Below are positions 12,451 to 24,205 of a DNA stretch of 64,000 nucleotides, one piece after another. Source of the stretch: Nothopassalora personata (taxonomy: Eukaryota > Ascomycota > Dothideomycetes > Mycosphaerellales > Mycosphaerellaceae); contig CM066294.1 of NCBI GenBank assembly GCA_033816765.1, forward strand, positions 620,001 to 684,000, read 5' to 3'. The notes under the pieces are model-generated. The model saw nothing but the letters and a program-made list of their open reading frames with translations, was not told the origin of the DNA and did not search any database. Both the position numbers and the translations under genes were made by a program. Position 1 is the stretch's first letter, and each line of letters begins with the position of its first letter.

Positions 12451-12718
12451 CTGAAGGTCCCCACCATCCTCCTTGCTGCAGCCACCACTGTCGTCGCAGC
12501 ACCGGTCCAACCCACCCCTGCCACAGTCAGCGACACCACTGCGCCAAACCGATCCTCAACAACGTGCGAGAATCGCTTCTCTTGCAAAACGACTCAACAA
12601 GGGCCGGGTCCTGCGGTCCACTCTCCGCATCGGCGCCCCCTTCGCCAACGGTGCCGGCCATGACTCTGTCAAAAAGGACCTCACTGCCGCGAGCGATGTC
12701 TCCGACATCGAAACGTGA
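12451..12718 (+). pseudogene. remnant of a small secreted protein gene
   Basis: A typical secretion signal is encoded from 12,451 (LKVPTILLAAATTVVAAPV), but the expected ATG is CTG. From about 12,550 the coding character switches to another frame (RARIASLAKRLNKGRVLRS, ending at a TGA at 12,716-12,718), with no plausible GT-AG intron between them. This looks like a secreted-protein gene that lost its start codon and suffered an indel. CUG initiation plus an undetected intron is the alternative. Function unknown. Confidence 0.35.
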
Positions 12719-12857
12719 AGTGGCAACGACGATCAGAGAATGGCCAAAATCGCTTTCACCTCACCGCGTGGGCCCTCAACCGTGCTCTCCAGCCATCAAG
12801 AGCGATGGCCCCGGCTTCAATTGTCCAAACTATCGATCGGACATCTAGCTGAGTCGC

Positions 12858-12883
12858 GAGAAGAGAAGAGAAGAGAAGAGAAA
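12858..12883. repeat. AGAAG-type pentanucleotide microsatellite
   Basis: About five tandem copies of GAGAA/AGAAG just downstream of the secreted-protein remnant. Confidence 0.8.
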
Positions 12884-13624
12884 CGGAGCTCGAACGTACA
12901 ACGAGCGATGACGACAACGTCCGAGCAAGGGAAGAACGTGGAAGGTACTGTAGGATTTCGGAAGCAAAACATGGGCCAAGGGTATACTGTACTATACGAT
13001 ACGATAGTGCACGGGATGGGCAAGGAAAAGATCTGCGGTGCAGATTAGATTGCTTACGGGCCGGGTCACACCACAGTCACACGTCTTTGGCAGCAATCGT
13101 ACGGTAGCAATGGAATGGAATGGAATGAGCCGGGGAAATGTCCTTCGGTAGAAATGGATCCACACTGGATTATGGAGCACTACGTGTGTAATTTCATCAG
13201 CTGGTAGTGGTACCGTCTGAAACTGGCATAGATTAAGACGAAATCGAGTCCAGGGCGATTGGGGAGTCTTACAGTAGACACATGTGATCCTTGGCTGCGT
13301 AGCCCTCAGTCGAAGACGAAAGACTCGAGGGGCCGCGTGATGAGGTAGCATCGTAGAGAAATGACATCTCAATAATTCCCTTGCGCGTCTGCATATACAC
13401 CCGACCCGTTCCTGATCTGATCGACAACCGTCAAAATACCCAAGAGCGATGATGCGAAAAGTTACGAGCGGAACATCAGCCTGCGTCGCATTCAATATAT
13501 TAATATACCTTGAAATAAACCCTGTAAGCGTTATGGAGAAACTTTTCAGCCACAACAATGTGAGGCCTCCAAAACCGACCGAGAGCTGAACACATCCACC
13601 AAGAACAATCTTATTACAATGCTC
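12884..13624. other. intergenic
   Basis: Contains a 188-codon minus-strand ORF (12,992-13,558) with no domain-like character, rich in Arg/Cys/Leu; I do not regard it as a gene. A short GGAAT pentamer run lies near 13,110. Otherwise nothing seen. Confidence 0.4.
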
Positions 13625-16600
13625 CTACGCGCCACCATTCGGCACTTGATCCTGCCACACAATGAAAAACTGCAACTCCGGCTCTACATCCTTCCCCAGT
13701 GACTTGAGCTTCTTCCTCACAGACCTGAGACCAGCATCGCCAGCCTTGCCTCGCACGATGCGAGAAAAAGGTCCACACTTCAACTCAGTGAGTGGCTTCA
13801 CTCTAACTTCCTTGATCATCTTCTGTTCACCACGAATCTCATCGGGCAGTTCCGCCTCGAGCTGTAGGAAGAATTCCTCAGCCGTGGTGGCATCCGGCAT
13901 TGGCAGACTATCATTGAAGTCCAGGTTTCGATTCCAATTGATCTCGACATCCAGCTCGAGTGCGTCGGAGTCTGAAGCTACTGCTGATGACTCCTGCTGA
14001 ATGGGCGTAACGTCCTGTTTGAAAGCATGCCGGCTCTTGAAGAGATGCTTTGCGAGCAGGGACAGATCGTTACCGCCAGCAGGAACTTCGGTCAGCGCAG
14101 CCTTCAGATCCAGTAGCTGATCCTCAGTCCAGCTCGATCCAGCCTTTAAAATAAGTTGCACGACTGGCATTTTCATCAAGTCACCCATGATCCGCCTACC
14201 TAGCGCTTGGCTCATGACCTCAGCCTGATGCGGTGGCGCAGGTGTTACCCTCGGCTTGTTGACCTGCTTCATGTGTTGCGAAGGCAGGCTATTGCCGAAG
14301 CTTACCATCCGGGGTTGGACGCTAGGACTTTGACTCGGGAGGGGTGGCGGTCGAGGCTCTGAGTGCGCATGACCGGGTGCAACGCTGCTTTGTAAGACCC
14401 GTGCAGGGGTCGGCGCTTGCACCTGTGGGCTGTTGCTGACACGATGTTGCTGCTGCACTTGCTGGTTCAGGGCGAAGCTGTTGGCGCGAGTCTCCCATAT
14501 TCTGTGACCCTGCTGTAGTGCTGTCACTGTCTCCACATGCGCATCTGGCCTGCACTGCTCGCAGCAGTATAAGTGGCCCCGTGGCAGAGCTGCAGGTACG
14601 CCCATACATATCTTATGCTGCATGACTTTGCAATTGGCACACTGTATGAGCTGTCCAGCATCATAAAGCGTCGGCTGCTTTGAACAAACGCATCGATGTG
14701 TATTAGGCGGAGCTATCTGGACCTTGCCCTGTGTTAGTGCTGCGGATGACGGCCTGGAATTGGCAGAGTTGCCGGGAGGCGGTGCAATATCATCAATGCG
14801 TGTCTCTTCGGACGCCCGCGAAGTGGGTGACGCTACTGAAGCCCTGAAGCCAACAACCTGATCATGGCGGGGTTGCGTCACCAAAGGCTTCACCAGAGAC
14901 GGAGGCTTTGAGGACGGCTTGTTGTGCAAGCTCGTCCGTCCGACCGGCGTCGCATTCGGCGACGTTGTCGGCTCTTTCGTGTTCGATGCGGTCATGGCAG
15001 AGGACCGCGAAGTGGAAGTTGTCGTACCGGCAGCAGCATCGCTTGCTCTTCGTTGCGCCTCTGCAAGTCCTGCCTGCTGCGTGACAGGCACTGGAGATTT
15101 TGCAGGTCCACGCCCCCCCGGGAGGCCGTTCGACTGACTGGGTGGCGAATCAATGTATATTGGATCTTGCGAATACGACACTTTCCTCGGTTGGTGCTCC
15201 GCCATTACTATGCCAACCATATCCTGAGGGCTACATGCGCCTCGAATGAGATCTTGCATCATTCGACCATGGGAGCGCAGTAACGACTTCAGCTGGGGCA
15301 GTTTCGCTTCGTATGTTGCGCCTGTCCTCTGAAGATTCAGGCACTGTACATATAAAGACGACTCGAGCAAGTCGGCAAGACGTGATGAAACCTGTGGTAT
15401 TTTGACAGTTTTGCCCACTGGATCCGACCATAGGGCGTCGGCGATGATGCCTCTGAGGTTGTTGGCTTCGGTCTGTCTGTCTTTCGACCTCTTGACTTCC
15501 ACTTCTGGCGCATATCCAGGTAGAGTCGATGCGGCCGACAGCTTTCTCTCCTTCACGTTGTCGCCGTTAGGCAATGAGGCAGACACGGGTGCACCGACTG
15601 GTGACACATACTCGTTCTTGGAGTCTTCGACTTCGACTTCGGCATCTGCCATCTCTACATCCTTGGAAACTTCAGCGCCAGCATTGAAGTCCTTGTCTTG
15701 CGAAGCGGCCGCATGCTCGGTGATAGGAAATACAGAATCATCCGGCTCTGAAGGAGAAAAGAACCGCCGCTCACCGGTATTTCTGCCATGATCACCAAAA
15801 CTCGAGTTGTCCCAAGATACGAACGACTTGGAAGGGCTAGATCCGATACAAACAGTATCGGCCTCAGGTTCTGGTCGTGACTCTGCCTCATCTTCAGGAT
15901 GAGCTTGTGATTCCAGTGTCGTGTCATCCTTGTCGTGCCAGTCGATATCAACTGAAGCTCGTGAAGGCTCATCTTCATCCTCGGACCAGTAGTCAGATTC
16001 TTCGCTGACAATAGGCGGTGCAACACGTTCGCCAGCGAGAATCCTCCGCAGCTTCTCAGGATCGATCCTGAAAGTGAACATCCATGACCACTTCGCGCCA
16101 CCCCGCTTCCGCTTGACTCTGAAGACAGGTTCCTCCGGCTCGATTGCACGAGGTCGCTTTCGACTCAAAGATCCGGACTGTGCAGGCGCGCTGCCCGCTC
16201 TGTGAGTATCTTTCGCCACGATTGCTGAGTCCCGCCTCTCCTCGGTCGCACGAAGCTTGGCCGCCTGGGCAGAAGCTCGTAGTTCTGGTTGAGTGTGAAC
16301 CTCTGGCTCAGGACTTTCGCCACCCGCCACGTAATATTGTTTAAAGTCGCCATAGCAAGGCTCGCTCTTTGCTGCAGTCGTGACAGAGACCGGTGAAGCT
16401 GGTGATGGCATCACCGGGGCAGTGGCGATGACCCTCTCTGGCGTCTTTCGCACTGCCGGAACTTCAGGCTGTTTGTTCACGGGTGCCCACGTAGGACGAG
16501 AGTCAGTAGCAGCAATCTCAGCTTCGTCGTACTTGCCTGCAGCTTGTACAGACGCCTCAAGCCGATCCAAAAGGGCAGAGTCATCGTTGTCATCTTCGCT

Positions 16601-17140
16601 GCTAACGTCCTGCTTAGTTGGTGTCGCACTGTGTACTTTGCTCAACCGTCGATGCTTCTGAAGCTGGTTGTCGTGGTACTTGATACACTTCTCGACGACC
16701 AGGTCGCAAAAATAGCTGCTGAGACTACGGAATTACCCGCGTCAGCCACGTTTCAGCTCGCACAAAGCGCACATTAGTGATGACTGTACTCACAGCTCTC
16801 GATCATCCGGGTCGCTGTAGTACAGATGTTTAGGATATCTGCCTTCATACGCGTCTTCGCTAGGGTCTTCAAGCCAAGAAGGTCGAACTTCATCGTCCGG
16901 CCAGATGGCGGGTCCGTGTTGATCAAACAAGCGGAGGGCGTCCTGTTTCAGCACTTCCGACGTGCGAATCTCGCGATTGGTGGCGGAGACCCATCGACGG
17001 GCGATGACTTTGATGCTGTCGAGCAGTGCTTCGATGGGTGGCGCGTCTTTGTTGCTCTGACGGGAGACGCCACGCTCGGAGCGGAGGCCCAACGACCGTT
17101 CCAGGCCAAGGAGGTTGCGGTCCCAGCGCAACATGGTCAT
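13625..17140 (-). CDS. PHD-finger nuclear protein with TFIIS-central-like domain
   Basis: Two exons, 17140-16794 and 16715-13625, joined by a 78-bp intron (donor GTGAGT, acceptor CAGCAG), give 1,145 residues. The N-terminal module (QHGPAIWPDDEVRPSWL, then DPDDRELYFCDLVVEKC) is created across the splice. Acidic low-complexity segments and a basic cluster (FRVKRKRGGAKW) that could be a nuclear signal follow. A stretch with YEAKLPQLKSLLRSHGRMMQ and DLIRGACSPQDMVGIV resembles the TFIIS central domain. Next is a C4HC3 PHD finger (HRCVCSKQ, CANCKVMQHKIC, CCEQC), then Gln/Pro-rich linker and a C-terminal folded module (WNRNLDFNDSLPMPDATTAEE to LQFFIVW). Probably a chromatin or transcription factor that reads histone tails. 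The order TFIIS-like then PHD is the reverse of yeast Bye1. Confidence 0.8.
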
Positions 17141-19029
17141 GTTTCCGACGGCATTGATGGGCGGCGCAGTAAGTGTTGATGGAAAGAGGAGGACGGAGCA
17201 GGAGACGTATGCAAGTGACAGAGGTGCAAATTGCAGTGGTTGAGGTCAGCGGGCCAGTGTGGTGGAAAGCAAGCATAGAATCGGTGATCGTCGGGCAGAA
17301 TTGCTATGCTAGAACTATCGTAAAGGCAAGTTCCAGGTTAGAAGGCAACAGCGACAGGTCTGGGCACAGGTGATAGGTTCATAGCCCCCTAGTGGCACAG
17401 CAGAACGGAGCGTAGAAGGCGATAAACGCTCACCAGCGCAGAAACGAGAAGGGCGATAGAGTTTGGTGGGTCAAGCCGACGTAGATTGATTGGGTCACCC
17501 AGGGCCGTTGCACTATTACGCTCTATGCATCCCTCCCTTGCGCAACAAACGAAGCTCGATGAGGGAATATGGCTCCCCTCGTCGCCAGCGACACCGCAGA
17601 CGCACCATCCGCCATCACCACGCGCGGACGCCGTGATAAAAAGCACGAAAAGAACCTGCATAGGCACACAGCTCCCAAGAACGTTTTCACTAGCCCGACA
17701 TGGATCATAGCTCAATCCTTGCCCTTAGCCGTCTTCTCCTGGGCCACCCAGCAGGTGAGCTGGGCCGCTGCGTGGGTTGCACTTTGATTTGCTAGCGACC
17801 AGCAAGCTCTTGACCCAACGTTGACTCCATAACGGAGGTCGCGCCGACGCGGCCACTGCGGCTTTAATAATCGCTCAAATAATGGCCGCTCTACTTGAGC
17901 GACGTGGCCGGCGTAGACAGCCTGTCTGCTGCACCCTAGGATTAACATCGTGCACGACCTCCCGCACGTACCGACGATACGAAGGAACGTATGATGAACG
18001 TGGGAGCGTTCACCTCTTTTATGCCGATAGCGTCTCGCCTGATCCTGCTCATTGCCTGGGTACTGACTGTACCGGTTAGCCGCTCACAAATCATGCCACC
18101 ATCAGCTCTCCAGCCAATTTCTCGTATGCACCTGTTGGTCTATGTGTGTTTCTTACACCCCGCCAAGCTCGCTCCTTCCAGCGTGCGACCTGAGATTGAT
18201 CTAGTAAGCCGGTGGTGGCGCTAACGCGACCGATGGCGCTACGGGGCCGATCATGGCCCAATGCCTGGAATGGGGAAGCGTACTGTACGTGCAAGGATTA
18301 ACCGCGAATGCAGCGTTTTGCTTTCGTGTCCCCTGTTTCGAGCTTACACCCATGTCTTGCCAGCTTCTCGAGCGGTGAACGTTGAGCCTATAGGTACTGT
18401 AGACCCTATTTCCATCTACGGGCAGACCCCAATCTCAGTTATAGTTCAAATTTAACTAGCTCTCTAGCACTTTGAGTGCGCATGCCCACCCGGCGAGGGC
18501 TAACAGCATCTATATTTCCTATAGCCGCAGCAAACTTAGGAGGGGCCTACGGTAGGAGTGGCTCCCCGGAAGGGCGCCCCAAAAGGGAGGGAGGGTCTCG
18601 TAGGAGGACCTAGTACAGCGGGGGGTTAGGGGATAGTCATTCACTATTGAATAGGATTTGATTAATCACCTAGATTAGGGTCTGCCCGTGCCTATAGTCT
18701 TACCAAGCGGTAAAGGGTAATTAATCTCCATTCGATACCCTAGCTCCTAACACCGTCCTGGGCATAGTTTGTGCAATCCCTGTCTTCTATCGACATTTGA
18801 TTAGAAAGGATGCATCTACTGCTTAGCGTATCTCACCACCTAGTGTAGCCTCAATTGGTGGCTATTACTGCCTTATAGCGTTCTTGAATGCTCCTGCAAG
18901 CGCTATAGGTTATACAGGCAATAAGATAGAGAGGTCATAAACCCTTCCAGATAGAAATGAAGTGTAGTACAACTCGTATGGTCGTACGGCCGTACGACCC
19001 CCCCCGGCCCCCCCCCCCAACCACCCGGA
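17141..19029. other. 1.9-kb intergenic region with decayed repeat
   Basis: No gene recognised. The first half has short GC-normal ORFs only; the second half is listed separately as decayed repeat DNA. Just before the next gene's stop are a palindrome, GTCGTACGGCCGTACGAC (about 18,981-18,998), and a C-rich homopolymeric tract (about 18,996-19,020). Confidence 0.5.
18420..18965. repeat. decayed AT-rich repeat remnant
   Basis: Composition shifts to TAG/CTA-rich, stop-dense sequence, similar in texture to the mutated transposons at 47-60 kb. No termini or coding domain can be identified. Confidence 0.4.
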
Positions 19030-21087
19030 TTAGTCGTCTTCGTTTCGCAGTACGATAGCTGAAAGTTCGGACGTTCCTGCTTCGCCGGCAAGCTCCAGCA
19101 TAGTTTCCCATCCGGCTTCATCGTCAATTTCGACGTCAATTGCTTCTTTCCCATGTGGGGGCATTCTGACCGACATGTTGAGAGCTGCAATTGACTTCCC
19201 TTGTAGCTTTCTGGCAAGTTTTTTGCTGATATCGGTGTATAGCTCTTGTATGCTGGTCGTGTGATCGACAACCACGACATTACGACCAGCAGTCCAGTCA
19301 GCGGCGAGCCAGATGCGTATGCGCTCGGAGCCATTCGGTGTACTTTGAAAAGACGATAGTGTTGCCTTCGCGCTCTCGGTAGCCGGCTCTGCTACCGCTC
19401 TTTGTGGTTCGTGCTGAACAGCGGCTGTTATGTTCGAAGCACGGTTGTCAGATGGAGCTGACCGTGACGCAGACGCAGGCGTGGCGTCGTGCATACTGTC
19501 AAACTCATGTTTGTTCTCCAGGAATTGACGAAGACTCGCAGGTCCCGCAGATGCGCTTCGCTGATCCCTCGCTGCTGACATGAGCGAGGCGAACAGCGAT
19601 TCAGCAATGATAGGCTCGGAGATTGATTGATTCCGTGAAACGTCGCGCATGTTGGTTGCCTGAAAGATTGTCCCGCCGCGTGCTTCACCGGCTGCTGGCT
19701 TAGGCCCTATGGTTGTATGGCCGCTATCGGCGCGACGGCGCTTTGCAGCACCTTCGTAGTCGCTCGCGTCGGGCACTACAGAACGACCTTTGCCTTTTGC
19801 TAGTGTAGATGCTTGGTATTTGGAGGTGGTTGTCAAATAGACTTTGGTACTGTAGCCACCATCAACTTTCCAGAACGACCAGTATTCGGGATTCTTCTTA
19901 TCTCTCCGAATCAGTGCGAAGACTTCTTTGCCGTTGAGACGGCATGAGAACATCCAAAGCTGGCATGCGTCAGCGGAAGTGGTGCTTTCGTGAATTAACG
20001 ATGACATACGTTCTTCTGCAAAACTGTCTGATTGTCGGGATCCTCATACGTGATGCCTTCGCACCTCACCTGGACTAGGCCGGCAGGAGAGCTCTTGGAA
20101 TTGAAAGCTTGGCATGCTGCACATTCAAGCATCATGAGTCGCTCATTCGGCACCTCATCGAACATGTACGGCTCTTCCTGGCCCTTGCCCTCGTCTCCAA
20201 ATGTCATATCGAGATAGTTCTGACACACATCGTCAAAACATGGCCCGTTAATAGCTCGATCATCATGGTGCATATCGCCGAGCCATATCCCGTTCTCTTT
20301 CAACCAGGAAGCATTGTAATGCCCATCGATGCCACTGGTCTCGGTGAAGCACTGGAGAGTGGTCGGACCTGGAGCGAGCGATGTGCGGGTGCTGCGTGAC
20401 GTTGAGACTGGCGCTGTCGATGTGTAGCTTGGGTCTGTCGAGTCGTCTGTCATCTTGCGAATGTGTTCTTTGCGATATCGCCAGATCTTCTCGACTACGA
20501 TGGTCGACAATGTATCGCGGATGCTGTGTCAATCTGTCAACAACATGGTCGCAGGAAAAAGAATGGAGATATGTCGTACAAGTCTCGATCGCTAGGCACG
20601 TCCCAGTACAGATCCCTTTCATATGGTGCGCTCCGAGCGCCTTCGCCGGGTTGCAGCAGCCACGGGCGTGCTTCGGCAGAGGTCCATATCATTGGGCCGT
20701 ATTGATTGCTCAAAGTCAAGGCTGCTTGCCGAACCTGCTTTCCATAGAGAATCTCATCGTTATCCTTCACGCAGTGAGTCTGTTAGGTCAGTGTGTGATC
20801 GCCACCCTGGAGATCGTTACAAGCAGCGATGGCTGACCTTGCAGAGTTGATCGATGTCCTTGAGATACATGTCGTGCACGGGCGCAGCCTGCTGGGTAGA
20901 ACAGTGTCAGCTTGCTCGCGAAGCGCCCCCTCGCAACATTGAAGCCGAAGAATTTGCTGAGCGATCGTGAAGCATGCCTGCGGGAAATTACCTCAGAGAG
21001 CTTCCAGTCAACACCACGTTTTGTGAAAGGTGCCCGCAGGCCAAGCTGCGACACCAGGTCGGTGATTCGTGGACACGAGCGAACCAT
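19030..21087 (-). CDS. protein related to the 13.6-kb PHD protein; unknown function
   Basis: Five exons on the minus strand: 21087-20992, 20891-20838, 20764-20580, 20523-20010 and 19959-19030, giving 592 residues. All four introns keep frame with GT-AG ends. The N-terminal module (SNQYGPMIWTSAEARPWLL, then PSDRDLFIRDTLSTIVVEKI) parallels that of the PHD protein two kilobases away. The middle has a Cys-containing block (GIWLGDMHHDDRAINGP, LMMLECAACQAF) and WMFSCRLNGKEVFALIRR. A KRRR cluster may be nuclear. The C-terminal 95 residues (RIRIWLAADWTAGRNVVVVD, ARKLQGKSIAALNMSVRM, IDVEIDDEAGW) form a compact, probably ubiquitin/PB1-like module. The start is the first in-frame ATG; a further upstream exon is possible. 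Confidence 0.65.
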
Positions 21088-21368
21088 TTCGATCAACGAC
21101 GTAGCTGTGGTAATGTGTCAGAGTCGTGAAAGGAGAGGAGTGGCGGGGACGTCGAGAGCGGTAGGTAGACGGAGGTGGCCGGAGGTCGAGATGCAGAAAG
21201 AATCTCCATCCCAACGGCTTCCCCACATGGAAGATACCTTGCACCTTGTCATTTTGTCCTCTCACGTTGGAGGCGTGCCACTCAGTAAACTCATATACGA
21301 TACTGCTGTTGATTCGGGTGAGAGACGAGTGAACGGCACACATGGGCATATCTCCTGTCTGGAATCCT

Positions 21369-22789
21369 TTATTCATCCCCCGGCTCTGCACTCACGGCTC
21401 GAGCCCAGTGCGGCGGCTTCCGTTTGACGAAGGCGCCGACTGCACCGAGATATCCTTCATGCCTCAAGAAGAAAGCCTGCTTCGTCGCTCTACTCCAGAA
21501 CTTGATGGCGAAAGATAGTGTATGTATCGTCTGCTGGTGACCGCGAATGAATGATCCGCCGAAGTAGATTCGCTTCAGATCGTGCTTCTCCGACTGTAAG
21601 TACGCGATTTGGCCGATGTTGTTACTGCATTCAATTAGTGACTTGTGTCGGCTGACAACAGCATTGTGACACACCTGATGGCGTAAAGTAAGCTACGCGA
21701 TATGTCCTCGGGCTTGAACATTCGGCCGTCGCCCACCAGACCGCTGCCTGCATTATCGTCCATGTCATGGGTAAGAGGGGTGAACTTCGACCTTCTATCT
21801 CCGTTACTGCAAGTTCCATCTTCAGCTTCTCGTTCCGCTTCTCGCTTTCGTTTGAGCACCTTGCCAAAACTACTAGCGATCGTCCTTTCGCTCAGGCCAA
21901 TCTTCTCATACCCCATGCCTTCTCCATATATGTCTCCAACCAAGAGATCGACTGCACTGTTATCGCCTTTGTCGGCCATGTCCAGCATGTCGTCAAAGTT
22001 TCGTGCTCCGGTGAGTAAAGATAGAAGACCCCAGAGAGTACCGCCTCCAAGGGATGTTCCGCCAATACGTTGATACTGAGATGGGCCAGACACTTTGATC
22101 ATGGAGACACCACTTCCAATGTTGACCAAGAGATATGGATAGACATCTGACCGTGGCTCCTGAAACTCCACTGCATTCTCTGGGTCGCTGTCGTTGTATG
22201 TGAACACTTCGTTCGGAATCTGCGTAATGAAGAAGTCGAGTCCCATGATGAGACATTCCATCTCGTCTTCTCGCTCGACTTCAACGCCGAGCCGTTCCTT
22301 GATTCGATCGTAGAATTTGAAAGCACCTCCTCCCGTGGCCATGATACTGAGTTTCGTAGCTTTGTCCGTGCCGTTTGATTGTTGGTGCTTGACTTGGAGC
22401 GTTCGAAGATACTCAATGCACTCATCAATCTTATCAGTCTCAAAGGAAAGGAAACTGAGTCGGCCTCCAAGCTCAGGTGATGCACTTTCTCTGGTGAAGT
22501 AGACGACCTTGGCGAGCGAGCCACCGATGTCTGCCGCCACATGGCTCACGACAGCGGTATGATTTGGCAGGCGAATATCTCGCTTGTGATGCTGAAAAGA
22601 ATGCTCCTCGTCTTCCTGCTGGCTGCTGGTAGGTGATCGCTCCGGCGAAGAGTCTCCATCTTCGTGATCAATGATATGAGCACCAGTGACGTTGATTTTG
22701 ATTGATCCCGGTTGAGCAATGGCTTGCTGCATGTCAGCGGAGCTTGATAGCCGCCGCTTCTTCATGACGGGCCGTACAATTTCCGCCAT
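21369..22789 (-). CDS. pantothenate kinase
   Basis: Two exons, 22789-21675 and 21624-21369, with a 50-bp intron (GTGTGT donor, GCAG acceptor), give 456 residues. The splice restores the conserved run YAISNNIGQIAYLQ. Eukaryotic type II pantothenate kinase signatures are AADIGGSLAKVVYF (ATP-binding N-lobe), MATGGGAFKFYDRI, LLVNIGSGVSMIKV, GGTSLGGGTLWGL and RIYFGGSFIRGH. It phosphorylates pantothenate, the first committed step of coenzyme A synthesis, in the cytosol. A Ser/Glu-rich N-terminal extension of about 90 residues precedes the kinase fold. The start is the first in-frame ATG. It is divergently transcribed from the Rtf2 gene. Confidence 0.92.
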
Positions 22790-23281
22790 GACTGGAATTC
22801 GACACGAGCGTCGTGCTTCGTGCAAGGAACAAGCCTTCGGTCCAAATGTCACGTTTGCGCTCCCCCCAAGTAGCAAGGGAGTAAGCTTCGTGGCTGGCTC
22901 TTGCCGAGCGAGCTCCTGGCTGGGGTGAATGAAGGGAAAGAACAATATGATATGTACACGAATCGGCGAGGGAAACGTGAGTGCTCATAGCAGTCTCCCA
23001 GGGAAAAAGCGTTGGGTGATGTTGCAGTTCGTGTGGTATCAGTGAACACATTTTGTGTCATCAGGAATTGCTGATTCCTCCCCTCGGGTTTGGACCTCCC
23101 AAAGTGGTTTGATATCTTGCCGAGGGAGGAAGGTTGGTTTAGTTCTAGCGGGCGGCCGGATGCCGAAGCGCCACCCACGCGAGTCCACGTGCCCTCGTGA
23201 AAGCATCACTGCTTCGGGTCGGGCAACGGCAACGTGAAGACGACCAACACGATTTCCCTCCCTACAGCACCATCGACGGCG
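22790..23281. promoter_or_regulatory. shared divergent promoter, PanK / Rtf2
   Basis: The 492 bp between two divergent start codons must hold both core promoters. I see no strong TATA box or repeated element, as is common for housekeeping fungal genes. Confidence 0.5.
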
Positions 23282-24205
23282 ATGGGTAACGACGGTGGCA
23301 GTATCCCCACCCGCCGCGAGTTGGTCAAGGAAGCAGCACGTGACCCCAGCGCGACACAGATCAAAGAGACGCAGCACGAGCACCAGGCATTCCACTGGAC
23401 GACAGATCCCATATCGCTGGAACCGCTGGCGCATCCCGTCGTGTCGGACTCATCAGGGAAGCTCTACAACAAGTCGACGATCCTCGAGTACCTCGTGGAA
23501 GGCACGCGGAAGGAAGAGGCTGACCGCGTCACACAAGGCGCGATCCGCAGCCTGAAGGACGTGGTCGAGGTCAAGTTCGAGGTGGACAAGGAAGCGACCG
23601 AGTCGGCGAACGGCGCCACCAAGCACGTCTACTGGAAGTGTCCCGTGACCGGCGACAGGCTGGGGCCGGGCTCAAAAGCGGCGTACATCGTGCCTTGCGG
23701 TCATGCCTTCTCCGGGACGGCCATCAAGGAAGTCTCCGGGGAGAAATGCTTGACCTGCGAGACCGCGTACGCTGCAAACGACATCATCCCGATTGTGCCC
23801 ACGTCGAAGGAGGACATCGCGAGACTATCCCTGCGGGCCAGGACATTACTGGAGAAGAACTTGTCGCACTCGCTGAAGAAGGCGCCGGGCGGGAAGAAGC
23901 GTAAGAAGAAGGATGACGCCACCGAGGTGCTTGCAGATGAGAGTTCGGGGTCCGGCAAGAAGCTCAAGTCAAAATCATCTCTCGGAATGAAGGACACTGG
24001 CGAGGACGGAGCAAATGGCATCAACAACGCATCCACTGCGTCTCTCACAGCCAAGGTCATGGAGGAGCAAGAAAAGGCACAAAAGCAAAGGCTGGAGAAC
24101 GACAACGTAAGGAGTCTGTTTTCGTCGAGAGACCAGAGCAAGCCGATCGGCAAGAGCAGTGACTTTATGACCAGAGGATTCAGCGTACCACAGACGAAGC
24201 GATGA
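23282..24205 (+). CDS. rtf2: replication termination factor 2 (Rtf2)
   Basis: Single exon, 307 residues, starting at the ATG that gives the family's typical N-terminus MGNDGGSIPTRRELVK. An in-frame GTG-initiated extension upstream is not used here. Two RING-like/U-box-like C2HC2 modules follow: FHWTTDPISLEPLAHPVVSD with KLYNKSTILEYL, then WKCPVTGD, IVPCGHAFS and CLTCE. The C-terminus is Lys-rich with a GGKKRKKKDD nuclear signal and ends FSVPQTKR. Rtf2 acts in the nucleus at stalled or terminating replication forks and has also been linked to splicing in fission yeast. Length is normal and the ORF intact. Confidence 0.93.
   Translation: MGNDGGSIPTRRELVKEAARDPSATQIKETQHEHQAFHWTTDPISLEPLAHPVVSDSSGKLYNKSTILEYLVEGTRKEEADRVTQGAIRSLKDVVEVKFEVDKEATESANGATKHVYWKCPVTGDRLGPGSKAAYIVPCGHAFSGTAIKEVSGEKCLTCETAYAANDIIPIVPTSKEDIARLSLRARTLLEKNLSHSLKKAPGGKKRKKKDDATEVLADESSGSGKKLKSKSSLGMKDTGEDGANGINNASTASLTAKVMEEQEKAQKQRLENDNVRSLFSSRDQSKPIGKSSDFMTRGFSVPQTKR

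Noticed and set aside
12992..13558. 188-codon minus-strand ORF
   Set aside because: Arg/Cys/Leu-rich with no motif or leader; likely chance.
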